Positions 17,798 through 25,698 of a stretch of 64,000 bases of DNA are shown here, one piece after another. The DNA is taken from the NCBI GenBank assembly GCA_020160875.1, contig JAIUPE010000001.1, forward strand, positions 1 to 64,000, written 5' to 3'. The position numbers were made by a program, and so were the translations under genes. This stretch comes from Pseudomonadota bacterium. GTDB taxonomy: Bacteria > Pseudomonadota > Alphaproteobacteria > Rhodospirillales > Rhodospirillaceae. Within the stretch, counting starts at the first letter, position 1. Every line of letters starts with the position of its first letter. A model generated the notes under the pieces. It searched no databases and was not told the DNA's origin. It was given only the letters and a program-made list of their open reading frames with translations.

Positions 17798-18412
17798 TTA
17801 CATATGAACGTCTTGAAGACGGGGATCTTCGCCGCGGTCATTTTGGCTCCGGCCGATATTACCTTTGCCCGGCCCCTTGTTGGCGGCATCGTCCGCCTCT
17901 TCGCCACGGGCCATGCGGTTGAAGGCGTGATAGGCCTCGACGCCGTCGAGTTCCATTTCCGGAAGATAACGCGTGACGAACGCGCGCCAATCCCCGTCCG
18001 GCGAAACGCAGCGCGTCTTGTTCATGAAGTTGAGGGTGAGCACCAGGCCGCCCAGCTTCCAGAGAAGGTTCCAGTTGTGCAGGTTCTCGGTGGCCGCCGC
18101 GATCGCACGGCGGTAGACTCGCTGGGCGATCCAAGGCCGTACGATGAACAGATAGAAGAACACACCGAGCACCATCACGGCCGTGCCGAGGATGAGATCG
18201 ACGGTGAACATCAACGTCAGCGCAGCGACGAACACCATGAGCAGCGGGGCGACGTTTTCCCACGGGCTCCAGAGCGGCGAGCGGGGTGTGTTCAGGCGGT
18301 CGAAGTCGACGAAAATACCGACGCGGTCGGCCTGGTAGGATTCTACCAGACGCGCGTAAAGCGCGCGGTCGCGCTTCTTCTCATGCGTAGGCTGTTTCGG
18401 CGCGGTATTCAT
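17798..18412 (-). CDS. Uncharacterised protein with two membrane helices
   Basis: 204 residues, no family recognised. The N-terminal 50 residues are charged. Two hydrophobic helices follow (about 54-75, PLLMVFVAALTLMFTVDLIL; and 78-95, VMVLGVFFYLFIV). A C-terminal cytosolic or periplasmic domain contains NMARGEE-like acidic and basic stretches and ends with a polar, probably disordered tail. I chose the ATG with GGAG six bases upstream rather than a GTG two codons earlier. It lies between smr and mltA, so an envelope-related role is possible, but nothing in the sequence proves it. Confidence 0.7.
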   Translation of the reverse strand: MNTAPKQPTHEKKRDRALYARLVESYQADRVGIFVDFDRLNTPRSPLWSPWENVAPLLMVFVAALTLMFTVDLILGTAVMVLGVFFYLFIVRPWIAQRVYRRAIAAATENLHNWNLLWKLGGLVLTLNFMNKTRCVSPDGDWRAFVTRYLPEMELDGVEAYHAFNRMARGEEADDAANKGPGKGNIGRSQNDRGEDPRLQDVHM

Positions 18413-18549
18413 CTTCACTCCGGGCCCGGTTTATCGAGGCCCTTGCTTCCTCAGCTCGTATAACGCCGAGGGCCTTCAAATCCCCTACAATCAATAACGG
18501 TAACAGAGGATTGTTTACCGAGTCTGAACGAAGGACGCCAGAAGGCCTA

Positions 18550-19926
18550 TTAGGGCTGCGGGGGTGCTGACGCGCCTGCGTCTTCAACTGGCTCGATCGG
18601 CGGTGGAACGGGCGAGGACAGGGATTCCGGGGCTTTCGGCACAAACACCACATACGTGCCGCTGCTTTTCATGCGCGCCGCTTTCATAAAGGCGTCTTCT
18701 CCATGGCCCCAGAAGAAATCGCCGCGCACCGGGCCTGTAATCGCCGCGCCGGTATCCTGGGCTACCACTAGACGTTGAAGGGGGAGGTCGTCGGGGTCCT
18801 TGGTGTCGAGCCACACGGGCGCGCCCAGCGGAATGAATCGGGGATCGACGGCTATGGAGCGTCCTGGGGTCAACGAGACGCTCGATGCACCCACGGGGCC
18901 GTCCTCGGCCTCAACCGCATTCAGTTTGCGGAAGAAGATATAGCGCGTGTTGAGATTCATGTACTTGGCGGCGTCATCGGGATGCGCGCGCAGCCACTCA
19001 CGCACCGCGATCATGGACGCGCCCCCGGGTTTGAGCGCGCCGGCTTCGAGAAGGATGGAGCCAATGCCCTTGAATTGGCGGCCGTTGGATCCGGCAAAGC
19101 CGATGCGCATGACCGAGCCGTCGGGCAAGGTCACGCGGCCCGAGCCCTGCACATGCAACACATGAACCATCACGGGATCATCGGCCCACACCAGAACGTC
19201 GGCGGAGCTTGCGATCGCGCGCGCGCCGTCGATTTCAGCGCGCGTGTAATAAGGCGTCATGCGCATCCCACGGCCACTGTCGATCACGCGCCCGACGATA
19301 TTGGACGGTGCGCCGCTCGGAAGGTTCGCGCCAGCGGCGAAGTCGCGCACGTCGACAGTGACCAGATCGCGCGGCAACGCGTAGATCGGATACTGATATA
19401 TGCCCCCCTGTTCGAGCGATCCGTGCAGGTCCGCTTCGTAATAGCCGGTGAAGAGACCGTGATCGTTCGCGGCTTCACCGGAGCCGGAGGCCACGCGGTA
19501 GCCGACGAACATATCGGACAGAACCGCACGCAGCGCGGCGTCGCCCCCGTTCACACGCAAAATGGCATCGCAGGCGCTGTGCCAAGCGGATGCGGGCCGC
19601 GCAATGTTGCCGGTGCCGATCACGCGGTCGGGGGCAAGGGTCTTGATGCGTTCACATGAGCGATGCAGTGCGGGCAGAGCCTGGGCGATGGATTCTTCCT
19701 GCCACCCCGGCAGGCTGTCGAGACCGACAGAGGTGTAGGTGACACTGGTGTCCGGCTTTGCCGCCGTCGCCGCAGGCGGCTGCTCCTCACGCGTTTCCTG
19801 AACGGGCTGATGCTGACGCATGAAGCTGATCGCCGCGGCCGCGCCAATGACGGCGCCGACGAAGAGCGCCGCTACAAGAGCGACAGTTGAGCGCGGGCGT
19901 GAAGGTGGTGCGTCCGGTTCAGCCAC
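18550..19926 (-). CDS. mltA: Membrane-bound lytic murein transglycosylase A (MltA family)
   Basis: Cleaves the MurNAc-GlcNAc bond of peptidoglycan, forming 1,6-anhydro ends. The 458-residue protein has an N-terminal membrane anchor (about 14-36, TVALVAALFVGAVIGAAAAI) in place of the lipoprotein signal of E. coli MltA. The MltA domain follows, with FTGYYEADLHGS and VQGSGRVTLPDG, and then the 3D domain with AQDTGAAITGPVRGDFFWG carrying the catalytic-type Asp. The C-terminus is a Pro-rich tail. Translation starts at GTG. It sits 28 bp downstream of the Tim44-like gene, an arrangement common in alphaproteobacteria. Confidence 0.93.
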   Translation of the reverse strand: MAEPDAPPSRPRSTVALVAALFVGAVIGAAAAISFMRQHQPVQETREEQPPAATAAKPDTSVTYTSVGLDSLPGWQEESIAQALPALHRSCERIKTLAPDRVIGTGNIARPASAWHSACDAILRVNGGDAALRAVLSDMFVGYRVASGSGEAANDHGLFTGYYEADLHGSLEQGGIYQYPIYALPRDLVTVDVRDFAAGANLPSGAPSNIVGRVIDSGRGMRMTPYYTRAEIDGARAIASSADVLVWADDPVMVHVLHVQGSGRVTLPDGSVMRIGFAGSNGRQFKGIGSILLEAGALKPGGASMIAVREWLRAHPDDAAKYMNLNTRYIFFRKLNAVEAEDGPVGASSVSLTPGRSIAVDPRFIPLGAPVWLDTKDPDDLPLQRLVVAQDTGAAITGPVRGDFFWGHGEDAFMKAARMKSSGTYVVFVPKAPESLSSPVPPPIEPVEDAGASAPPQP

Positions 19927-19953
19927 GAGACTTCGACAGAAACTGGGAGAGGG

Positions 19954-20649
19954 TTACTCAACGCTGCGGGTGGCAACCAAGACCCAATTCGGGTCGCGGC
20001 TGGAAAGATCGCGCGCGAAGGTCCACACGTCGGTGACGCTGTCGACATGCTCGCGATCGCCGTCAATGATTTCACCCGCGCTATTCTTGATCACGTTGAC
20101 CTGCTCGCTTTGGAAGCGGACATCGATCGACGCACGCATGTCTTCGACGGAGATCGCTTCCACCTTGGGCGGCTTCAAGACGACGAGTTCGGTCTCCATG
20201 GTCTCGCCGCGGGTTTCGCGATCCTGGATCGCGTTCGCGAACTGACCGTAGACTTCGGGGCTCAGCAGCGGCTTCAGGGTATCGGTGTCGCCCTGCGCAT
20301 AGGCGTTCACGATCAACTCGAAAGCCTTCGCCGCGCCTTCACCGAAACGGCTGACGCTGAAGCTGGGGTCGGCCATCTTGATCTGTACAAGGCCGGCTTC
20401 CATGGGCGTGCCCTGGTAGGCCGGTTCGATATCGAGCGCGTTTTCACGCGAGCGGCGTTGGGCGGCCCCCGGGATCGTCACAATGTTATCGGGAGCGTTG
20501 GCGGTTCCACGCGCGTAGCCTTCTTCGGGCCGGGCGTCGCGGGTCGGCTCATGGCCGGTCCGGCGTCCAAGGACACTCCGCAGCCGCAGCACGATGAACC
20601 CCGCGACCATTGCGAGGATTATGATGTCGATAAACTGAAAGCCTTCCAT
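19954..20649 (-). CDS. Tim44-like domain protein (TimA type)
   Basis: 231 residues starting with one transmembrane helix (FIDIIILAMVAGFIVLRLRS, about 4-23), a charged linker, then a Tim44-like domain (about 90-230) with FSVSRFGEGAAKAFELIVNAYAQGD and a final VWTFARDLSSRDPNWVLVATRS. In mitochondria the related domain anchors Hsp70 at the import channel; the bacterial member is an inner-membrane protein with proposed roles in assembly of outer-membrane or respiratory components. It is encoded next to and divergent from secB, with mltA downstream. I chose the ATG giving MEGFQFIDI. Confidence 0.88.
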   Translation of the reverse strand: MEGFQFIDIIILAMVAGFIVLRLRSVLGRRTGHEPTRDARPEEGYARGTANAPDNIVTIPGAAQRRSRENALDIEPAYQGTPMEAGLVQIKMADPSFSVSRFGEGAAKAFELIVNAYAQGDTDTLKPLLSPEVYGQFANAIQDRETRGETMETELVVLKPPKVEAISVEDMRASIDVRFQSEQVNVIKNSAGEIIDGDREHVDSVTDVWTFARDLSSRDPNWVLVATRSVE

Positions 20650-20917
20650 TGTCTCGCCGTCGCTTGGTTGGAGGGAGCCCCCAAAGGAATATCTCGCGGC
20701 TCTTAGAAGGCCGAAGTCGGGACGTCGGCCATATATTAAAAATAGGCCCTCGCATCCCAAAGGGCAAGCGAAGGGGCCGATTTAGACAGCGCTTGAACCG
20801 TATTCCGGGTAACACATCACATCCATACAAGTACTTGTAAGGGCTTCTTGTACGGGCGGTGGAAGCATGTTACGTGCCCGCCTCGCGCGCAATTCGTGCG
20901 CCCCAACGGAGACGACC
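20650..20917. promoter_or_regulatory. Divergent promoter region timA/secB with a GTAC-centred palindrome
   Basis: This 268-bp gap serves two divergent genes. An AT-rich block (catatattaaaaatagg, about 20729-20745) probably supplies promoter elements. A perfect 14-bp palindrome, TACAAGTACTTGTA, lies at 20826-20839, about 80 bp before secB. Its function is unknown; it could be an operator. No terminator or ORF is supported here. Confidence 0.4.
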
Positions 20918-21439
20918 ATGAGCGAGACGAGCGACCTGCCCCCGGAATCCGCGCCCAGCGAAGACCAAGCGCCGCCGTTCGCCCCGATCCGCATTGCCGG
21001 TCAGTACATCAAGGACCTGTCGTTCGAAGTCCCGGGCGCGCCGGAGATTTACGCCATCCTGCAGACGCAGGCGCCGGAAATCCCTATCAGCATTGACGTC
21101 GTTGCCCGTCCCGTGAGCGACACCGCCTATGAAGTGTCGCTGACGATCCACCTCGAAGCCACTGTTGGCGACCGCAAGGCCTTTATCTGCGAGCTGGTCT
21201 ATTGCGCCGCCGTGGAAGTGAACAAAGCGATCGTGCCGGAAGAGCACATCCATCCTTTGCTCATGATCGAAGTGCCGCGCCAGATTTTCCCGTTCGCCCG
21301 CCAGATCGTCTCGGACGCCACCGGTCACGGCGGCTTCCCGCCGCTGCAGCTTCAGCTGGTCGATTTCGGACTTCTCTATCGCCAGAAGTTCGGCGTTCCG
21401 GGCCAAAGCCAGCCGCAACCACAGCCGGCCGTACACTAG
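20918..21439 (+). CDS. secB: Protein-export chaperone SecB
   Basis: Homotetrameric chaperone that keeps preproteins unfolded and hands them to SecA. The 173 residues include IAGQYIKDLSFEVPGAPEI, the alpha/beta core YEVSLTIHLEA and the SecB signature HPLLMIEVPRQIFPFARQIVS (about 111-131, partly quoted). Tails at both ends are disordered and acidic or Gln/Pro-rich. The ATG follows GGAG. It is convergent with dnaQ (4 bp between stop codons) and lies in the conserved ppsR-maf-aroE-coaE-dnaQ-secB block near the origin. Confidence 0.96.
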   Translation: MSETSDLPPESAPSEDQAPPFAPIRIAGQYIKDLSFEVPGAPEIYAILQTQAPEIPISIDVVARPVSDTAYEVSLTIHLEATVGDRKAFICELVYCAAVEVNKAIVPEEHIHPLLMIEVPRQIFPFARQIVSDATGHGGFPPLQLQLVDFGLLYRQKFGVPGQSQPQPQPAVH

Positions 21440-21443
21440 GATA

Positions 21444-22139
21444 TCAGGCCGCGGTCTCGGCCGCGGTCTTCAACCAGATCGGGTTTTTCAGCTTCGCGAC
21501 GAACGCCGCGTGCGCGGCGAGCTCCTCGGCACTTGCCACATGGGGCCGCGGGTCCCGCGCCGTCCGCTCGATCTTTTCCTCGACCGCCGCCACGACGGTT
21601 TCCGACGCAGCGAGCGCCAGGCCCGGCTCACGGCCGCCGATAAGTTCCAGATAGACCCGCGCTAGGAGCTTGGCGTCGAGCAGCGCACCGTGTTTTCCGC
21701 GCTCGGACAGATCGATTTGAAAACGCCGGCAGAGGGCGTCGAGACTCGCCTGGGCGCCGGGGAATTTCCGGCGGGCGAGAATCACCGTATCGATGGCGCG
21801 CTCGGCGGGCAAAGGGCCGCGGCCGATGCGACGGAGCTCGGCATTGATGAAATTCATATCAAAGCCGGCATTGTGCGCGATGATCGGGGAATCCCCGATG
21901 AAATCCAGGAGCTCGTCGGCGAGGGACGAGAACAACGGCTTGTCGGCCAGAAACGCCGCCGACAGACCGTGCACCGCCTCGGCTTCGGCCGGCATGTCGC
22001 GCTCGGGATTCAGGTAGCGATGGAATTCGCGGCCCGTGGGCATGTGGTTGAGGAGCTCGATGCAGCCGATCTCGACCACACGGTGACCGCTTAAGGGATC
22101 GAACCCCGTGGTTTCCGTATCAAGGACGATCTCACGCAT
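21444..22139 (-). CDS. dnaQ: DNA polymerase III epsilon subunit (proofreading exonuclease)
   Basis: DEDDh 3'-5' exonuclease that proofreads for the replicative polymerase. The 231 residues contain Exo I DTETTGFDP (Asp7, Glu9), Exo II IIAHNAGFDMNFI, and Exo III with the catalytic His and Asp in KHGALLDAKLLARVY. The C-terminal tail is the region that in E. coli contacts the alpha subunit. It starts three bases after coaE stops and is the last gene of the ppsR-maf-aroE-coaE-dnaQ operon. Confidence 0.96.
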   Translation of the reverse strand: MREIVLDTETTGFDPLSGHRVVEIGCIELLNHMPTGREFHRYLNPERDMPAEAEAVHGLSAAFLADKPLFSSLADELLDFIGDSPIIAHNAGFDMNFINAELRRIGRGPLPAERAIDTVILARRKFPGAQASLDALCRRFQIDLSERGKHGALLDAKLLARVYLELIGGREPGLALAASETVVAAVEEKIERTARDPRPHVASAEELAAHAAFVAKLKNPIWLKTAAETAA

Positions 22140-22142
22140 CGC

Positions 22143-22796
22143 TTAACTTCCTCCGCCCGGACGCTGTCTTGATTTTAGAGCGCGCATCAGGCGGCGCAAG
22201 GTCTCGCGCTTTCCCAAACCCGAAGGAATAACGGCGTCGGCCAAACGGCGCTTTTTCGCGTCCGGCATTTGGCGCGCGAGGATCGCCTTCAATTTCTCCT
22301 CGGTCATGCCGGGACGGCGTAACGCGCGTTGGCGCTGCAGGAAAGACGGCGCCGAAACGACGAGGATCGTGTCGAAGACGTCGTGCTGTGGCGTCTCAAA
22401 AAGAAGCGGGATCTCGACCGCGACGGTGGCGTGGCGTTTCAGGGCCGCGGTTTGAAAGAAATGCGCACGGGCGTTTTTCACCATCGGATGAAGGATCGCT
22501 TCCAGTGCGGACAAGGCTTTGGGATCGCCAAACACCGCCTTGCCGAGTGCGGCGCGGTCGACGCCCTTGTCCGTTGTAACGCCGGGAAACCGTTCGCTGA
22601 CAGGACCGATGCCAATACCACGCGGACCGAGCAACTCATGCACAGCCGCGTCAGCGCTGAAGACCGGAACACCTGCCTGAGCCAGAAACGAGGTTGCCGT
22701 GGATTTCCCCATGGCGATGGATCCGGTCAACCCAACAACCCGCGACGGCCAGCGGCGTGGTCGGACTTTATGCGGGTGAAGCCGGCGGCGTGTCAT
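22143..22796 (-). CDS. coaE: Dephospho-CoA kinase
   Basis: Phosphorylates the ribose 3'-OH of dephospho-CoA, the last step of coenzyme A synthesis. The 217-residue protein has the P-loop GSIAMGKS (about 25-32), the CoA-site DAAVHELL stretch and the lid region QRQRALRRPGMTEEK. The ATG overlaps the aroE stop (ATGA), so I use it rather than a start further upstream that would read through aroE. The C-terminus is basic. Confidence 0.95.
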   Translation of the reverse strand: MTRRRLHPHKVRPRRWPSRVVGLTGSIAMGKSTATSFLAQAGVPVFSADAAVHELLGPRGIGIGPVSERFPGVTTDKGVDRAALGKAVFGDPKALSALEAILHPMVKNARAHFFQTAALKRHATVAVEIPLLFETPQHDVFDTILVVSAPSFLQRQRALRRPGMTEEKLKAILARQMPDAKKRRLADAVIPSGLGKRETLRRLMRALKSRQRPGGGS

Positions 22797-23623
22797 GCGG
22801 CGAGTACGTGAGCCCTTAAAGCCGGAGTGACTTCCGGCCGCACGCCGAACCATCCGGCGAAAGCGGGTTGGGCCTGATACAGCAGCATACCGAGCCCATC
22901 GACGATTGGATTTTTGCGCGCGCGCGCGGCGGCAAGCAGCGGCGTTTCAAGCGGCACGTAGACAATGTCGTTGACTACGGCCGTCGGTGGCAGCGGCGCG
23001 AGATCGATCTCAAGCGGCGGTTGGCCCTTCATGCCGAGTGTGGTGGTGTTGACCAACAGCGCCGCATCGTTGAGTACATCTTTCAACTCCTCCCACGGCC
23101 GCGGCTTCAGGCGACGCGGCCCCATGTCCAACGCGAGAGACTCCGCGCGGGCGACGGTACGATTGACGACGCGGATTTCGCTCACACCGGCGTCCTGCAG
23201 CGCAAAACACACGGCGCGCGCGGCGCCGCCAGCGCCCAGCACCACGGCGGGACCCGCGTCCGGCTTCCACATTGGCGCTTGGCTGCGCAAGTTGGTGATG
23301 AACCCGTAGGCGTCCGTGTTCGTGCCAAGCATCTTGCCGTCGGCGGTCAAGAAAATGGTGTTCACTGCGCCGATTTGACGCGCTTCGTTGGTGATGCCCG
23401 TGAGGAACGCGAGTGCGGTTTCCTTGTGTGGGACGGTGAGATTGACGCCGGAGAAACCCTTTTCGTGTAATTCGCCGATGGCTGCGCCGAGGCTTTCCGG
23501 CGGTACCGGAAGACGTAGATAGCTGCCTTCGATGCCGTAAGTCTTGAGCCAAAAGTCATGCAGCGCCGGCGAACGTGAATGATCAACCGGCCAGCCCATG
23601 ATGCCAGCTTTGATCGGCGTCAT
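22793..23623 (-). CDS. aroE: Shikimate dehydrogenase
   Basis: NADPH-dependent reduction of 3-dehydroshikimate in the aromatic amino acid pathway. The 276 residues show the substrate site (GWPVDHSRSPALH, NLTVPHKE with the catalytic Lys, NTDAYGF with the catalytic Asp) and the nucleotide-binding loop VLGAGGAARAVCFAL, with NRT for NADP preference. It overlaps maf upstream and coaE downstream, both by ATGA. Confidence 0.96.
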   Translation of the reverse strand: MTPIKAGIMGWPVDHSRSPALHDFWLKTYGIEGSYLRLPVPPESLGAAIGELHEKGFSGVNLTVPHKETALAFLTGITNEARQIGAVNTIFLTADGKMLGTNTDAYGFITNLRSQAPMWKPDAGPAVVLGAGGAARAVCFALQDAGVSEIRVVNRTVARAESLALDMGPRRLKPRPWEELKDVLNDAALLVNTTTLGMKGQPPLEIDLAPLPPTAVVNDIVYVPLETPLLAAARARKNPIVDGLGMLLYQAQPAFAGWFGVRPEVTPALRAHVLAA

Positions 23624-24219
23624 GATGTCACCACCCGGTGTTCGCGCAGGAAGGCCAAAAGCTCGAGCAACGGCAAGCCGAGTACGCTGAAGAAGTCGCC
23701 TTCGACTTTGCTGAAGATCTGCGCACCGCGGCCTTCGAGATGATATGCACCGACGGAAGATGTCAGCGCATCACCGACGGCGGCGACATACTCCTCCAGG
23801 AACGTATCTGAGAATGGCCGCACGCTCATCCGCGGCAACGATGTATGGTGCCAGATCGGTGCGCCATGCAGTGCGACCGTGACGCTGGTCGGTAACACAT
23901 GGGTCTTACCACGTAGTTTCAGCAAATGGCTCCGTGCGCCGTCGATATCCTTGGGCTTGTCGAACCAGTCCCCGTCGCAATCGAGCATCTGGTCGGCGCC
24001 GATCACCAGCGCCTCCGGATAGCGCATCGATATGGTCCCGGCTTTGAACTCCGCGAGCGCCAGCGCGCAATCAGCCGCTGTAGCGCCTTCGGCTTTCATC
24101 GCGGCCTTGATGGCATCTTCGTCGACATAAGCGGGAATCTGTTCAAACGAAAGGCCGGCCGCACGCATCACATTGGCGCGGCTTTTGCTGGCAGAGGCAA
24201 GAATGAGTGGACGAGTCAT
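23620..24219 (-). CDS. maf: Maf-like nucleoside triphosphate pyrophosphatase
   Basis: Hydrolyses modified or excess nucleoside triphosphates to monophosphates (house-cleaning). The 199-residue protein opens with LILASASKSRANVMRAAGL, the family signature, and carries VIGADQMLDCDGDWFDKP with the catalytic Asp. The sub-branch (dTTP/UTP or m7GTP specific) cannot be set by eye. Start and stop overlap neighbours by four bases, so expression is coupled to ppsR and aroE. Confidence 0.9.
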   Translation of the reverse strand: MTRPLILASASKSRANVMRAAGLSFEQIPAYVDEDAIKAAMKAEGATAADCALALAEFKAGTISMRYPEALVIGADQMLDCDGDWFDKPKDIDGARSHLLKLRGKTHVLPTSVTVALHGAPIWHHTSLPRMSVRPFSDTFLEEYVAAVGDALTSSVGAYHLEGRGAQIFSKVEGDFFSVLGLPLLELLAFLREHRVVTS

Positions 24220-25043
24220 GAAGTGGGAGATGTACGCTGTGTATAAAGTTGAATGATGGTCGCCGCGGTTTCTTCGATGGAACGGCGGGTGACGTCGATC
24301 ACGGGCCAGCCGTGTTTGGCGAACAGACGGCGGGATTCTGCGATTTCCTCGCGCACAGTCTCAAGATCCGCGTAACCCTCGCTGCGGTCTTCGTTCATGA
24401 TGCGCAAGCGGCTCTGACGGATATCTGAAAGACTTTTCGGTTCCCGGGTCAGGCCTACAATCAGCGGTTTTATCGCCGTGAACACTTCCGGCGCTAGGGT
24501 GACATTCGGGACCAACGGGATGTTGCCGGCCTTAAGACCACGGTTTGCTAAATACATGCAGGTAGGTGTCTTTGACGTACGTGAGACCCCAATCAGGATA
24601 ACGTCGGCCTCCAGCATCGTGACCATGGACTGACCGTCGTCATGGGCCACGGTGAAGTGCATGGCATCGATGCGATGGAAATACTCATCGTCCAACGCAT
24701 GCTGCCGCCCGATTTCAGTACCAGCGCGGCGCTCAAAAAACTGCGAGAGAGCGCTCATGACTGGGTCCAGCGCGGAAACATAGGGGATTTTAAAATCACG
24801 ACAGGCTTGCTCAAGCAAATGACGGATTTTTCCATCCAGAAGCGTGAAAATCACCAGACCCGGGGCGCTGCGGATCCCCTCAATGACCCGGTTCATCTGG
24901 CCGGGGGTTCGCACAAGCCACCAGAAGTGCTCGGTAACCTGCACATTCTCGTACTGCACCAAGCAGGCCCGGGCGATGTTGGTCACCGTTTCACCGGACG
25001 AATCGGATACGAGATGAAGGTTATAGGGAGCGCGGTCAGTCAC
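24216..25043 (-). CDS. ppsR: PEP synthase / pyruvate,phosphate dikinase regulatory protein (DUF299)
   Basis: Bifunctional ADP-dependent kinase and Pi-dependent phosphorylase that switches phosphoenolpyruvate synthase or PPDK off and on. The 275 residues contain NLHLVSDSSGETVTNIARA at the N-terminus and the P-loop-like GVSRTSKTPTCMYLANRG. First gene of the leftward maf operon. In Caulobacter and Rickettsia the homologous gene (called RP001) borders the replication origin, and here too it borders the putative oriC region. Confidence 0.92.
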   Translation of the reverse strand: MTDRAPYNLHLVSDSSGETVTNIARACLVQYENVQVTEHFWWLVRTPGQMNRVIEGIRSAPGLVIFTLLDGKIRHLLEQACRDFKIPYVSALDPVMSALSQFFERRAGTEIGRQHALDDEYFHRIDAMHFTVAHDDGQSMVTMLEADVILIGVSRTSKTPTCMYLANRGLKAGNIPLVPNVTLAPEVFTAIKPLIVGLTREPKSLSDIRQSRLRIMNEDRSEGYADLETVREEIAESRRLFAKHGWPVIDVTRRSIEETAATIIQLYTQRTSPTS

Positions 25044-25208
25044 CGGAAAGGGGCTCCACGATCGTGAAAATCAAAACTCACAGGGCGGTAGGATAAGAAT
25101 CTTTTTCGGGGATAACTTGGCGGTTGTCCCGAGTGTCATCAAAGCATGCACACAGCGTATGAATCCATTGGCGCTTTTACGAACACCTCGCGCCATGGTG
25201 AAGAAAAC

Positions 25209-25217
25209 TGTGAATCA
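25209..25217 (-). promoter_or_regulatory. DnaA-box-like site overlapping a GANTC site
   Basis: TGATTCACA on the minus strand differs at one position from the E. coli consensus TTATNCACA and at one position from the Caulobacter G-box TGATCCACA. It contains GATTC, so CcrM-type methylation could modulate it. A weaker neighbour, TCATTCACC (25218-25226, minus), follows immediately with a 9-bp offset. Confidence 0.5.
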
Positions 25218-25482
25218 GGTGAATGAACTCAAGTCGATGTGACAATACCCGTTTTCCACGATTTTGACATTTCGCTCCTTACAACTCTGCGGTGGCCATT
25301 TTCAGCATGATTCCCACATGAAGAAGCTTCCCGTCATAAATGTGTACACATTACGGGATAGAAAAAGAGCAGTTATGATTCTCGTGACTCACAGGCCCAA
25401 CTTTCATCCTTCACCTAACAACTTTTAAGGATAAGGGTGGATTGTTTTCTTCCATGATGGAGCCTTGTCCTAAATTCAAATA

Positions 25483-25512
25483 TTGACTTGCTGGGCTGGC
25501 TTCAGGTATCGC
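25483..25512 (+). promoter_or_regulatory. Candidate rho promoter
   Basis: TTGACT (25483-25488), an 18-nt spacer and TATCGC (25507-25512). The predicted start near 25519 gives a leader of about 180 nt. The last 80 nt of that leader (25619-25698) is rich in C and T and nearly free of G, the composition of Rho-utilisation sites, which would fit the autogenous attenuation known for rho in other bacteria. Confidence 0.45.
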
Positions 25513-25698
25513 TTCCACCATCAGAACGGGGCGTTTCGCCCGTCTTCCCAAAATCGCCCCCGTCAGAGATCAGCCTCGATCAAAGACCTTGCCGCCAGCG
25601 TTATGCGACCGGCCTCTTGAAAACCTCCCTCCGGCGACCCTTCTTAACCGTATTTTTTCCACCGTTTACCCTCCCACCTCATACATATTTCAGCACCC

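Larger units (their letters stand above)
25044..25698. other. oriC: Putative chromosomal replication origin (oriC)
   Basis: A 655-bp gene-free, visibly AT-rich region between divergent ppsR and rho. It holds six GANTC sites in 294 bp (25097, 25161, 25212, 25309, 25377, 25386), against roughly one expected by chance. DnaA-box-like sequences are TGATTCACA (minus, 25209-25217), TGACTCACA (25385-25393), TTTTCCACG (25252-25260) and TTATCCCCG (minus, 25107-25115). A perfect 14-bp palindrome, AATGTGTACACATT, lies near 25339-25352. The position matches the Caulobacter Cori, which borders the same ppsR homologue, and parS sites with parAB lie 9 kb away. The hemE gene that flanks Cori is absent here. 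Confidence 0.7.
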
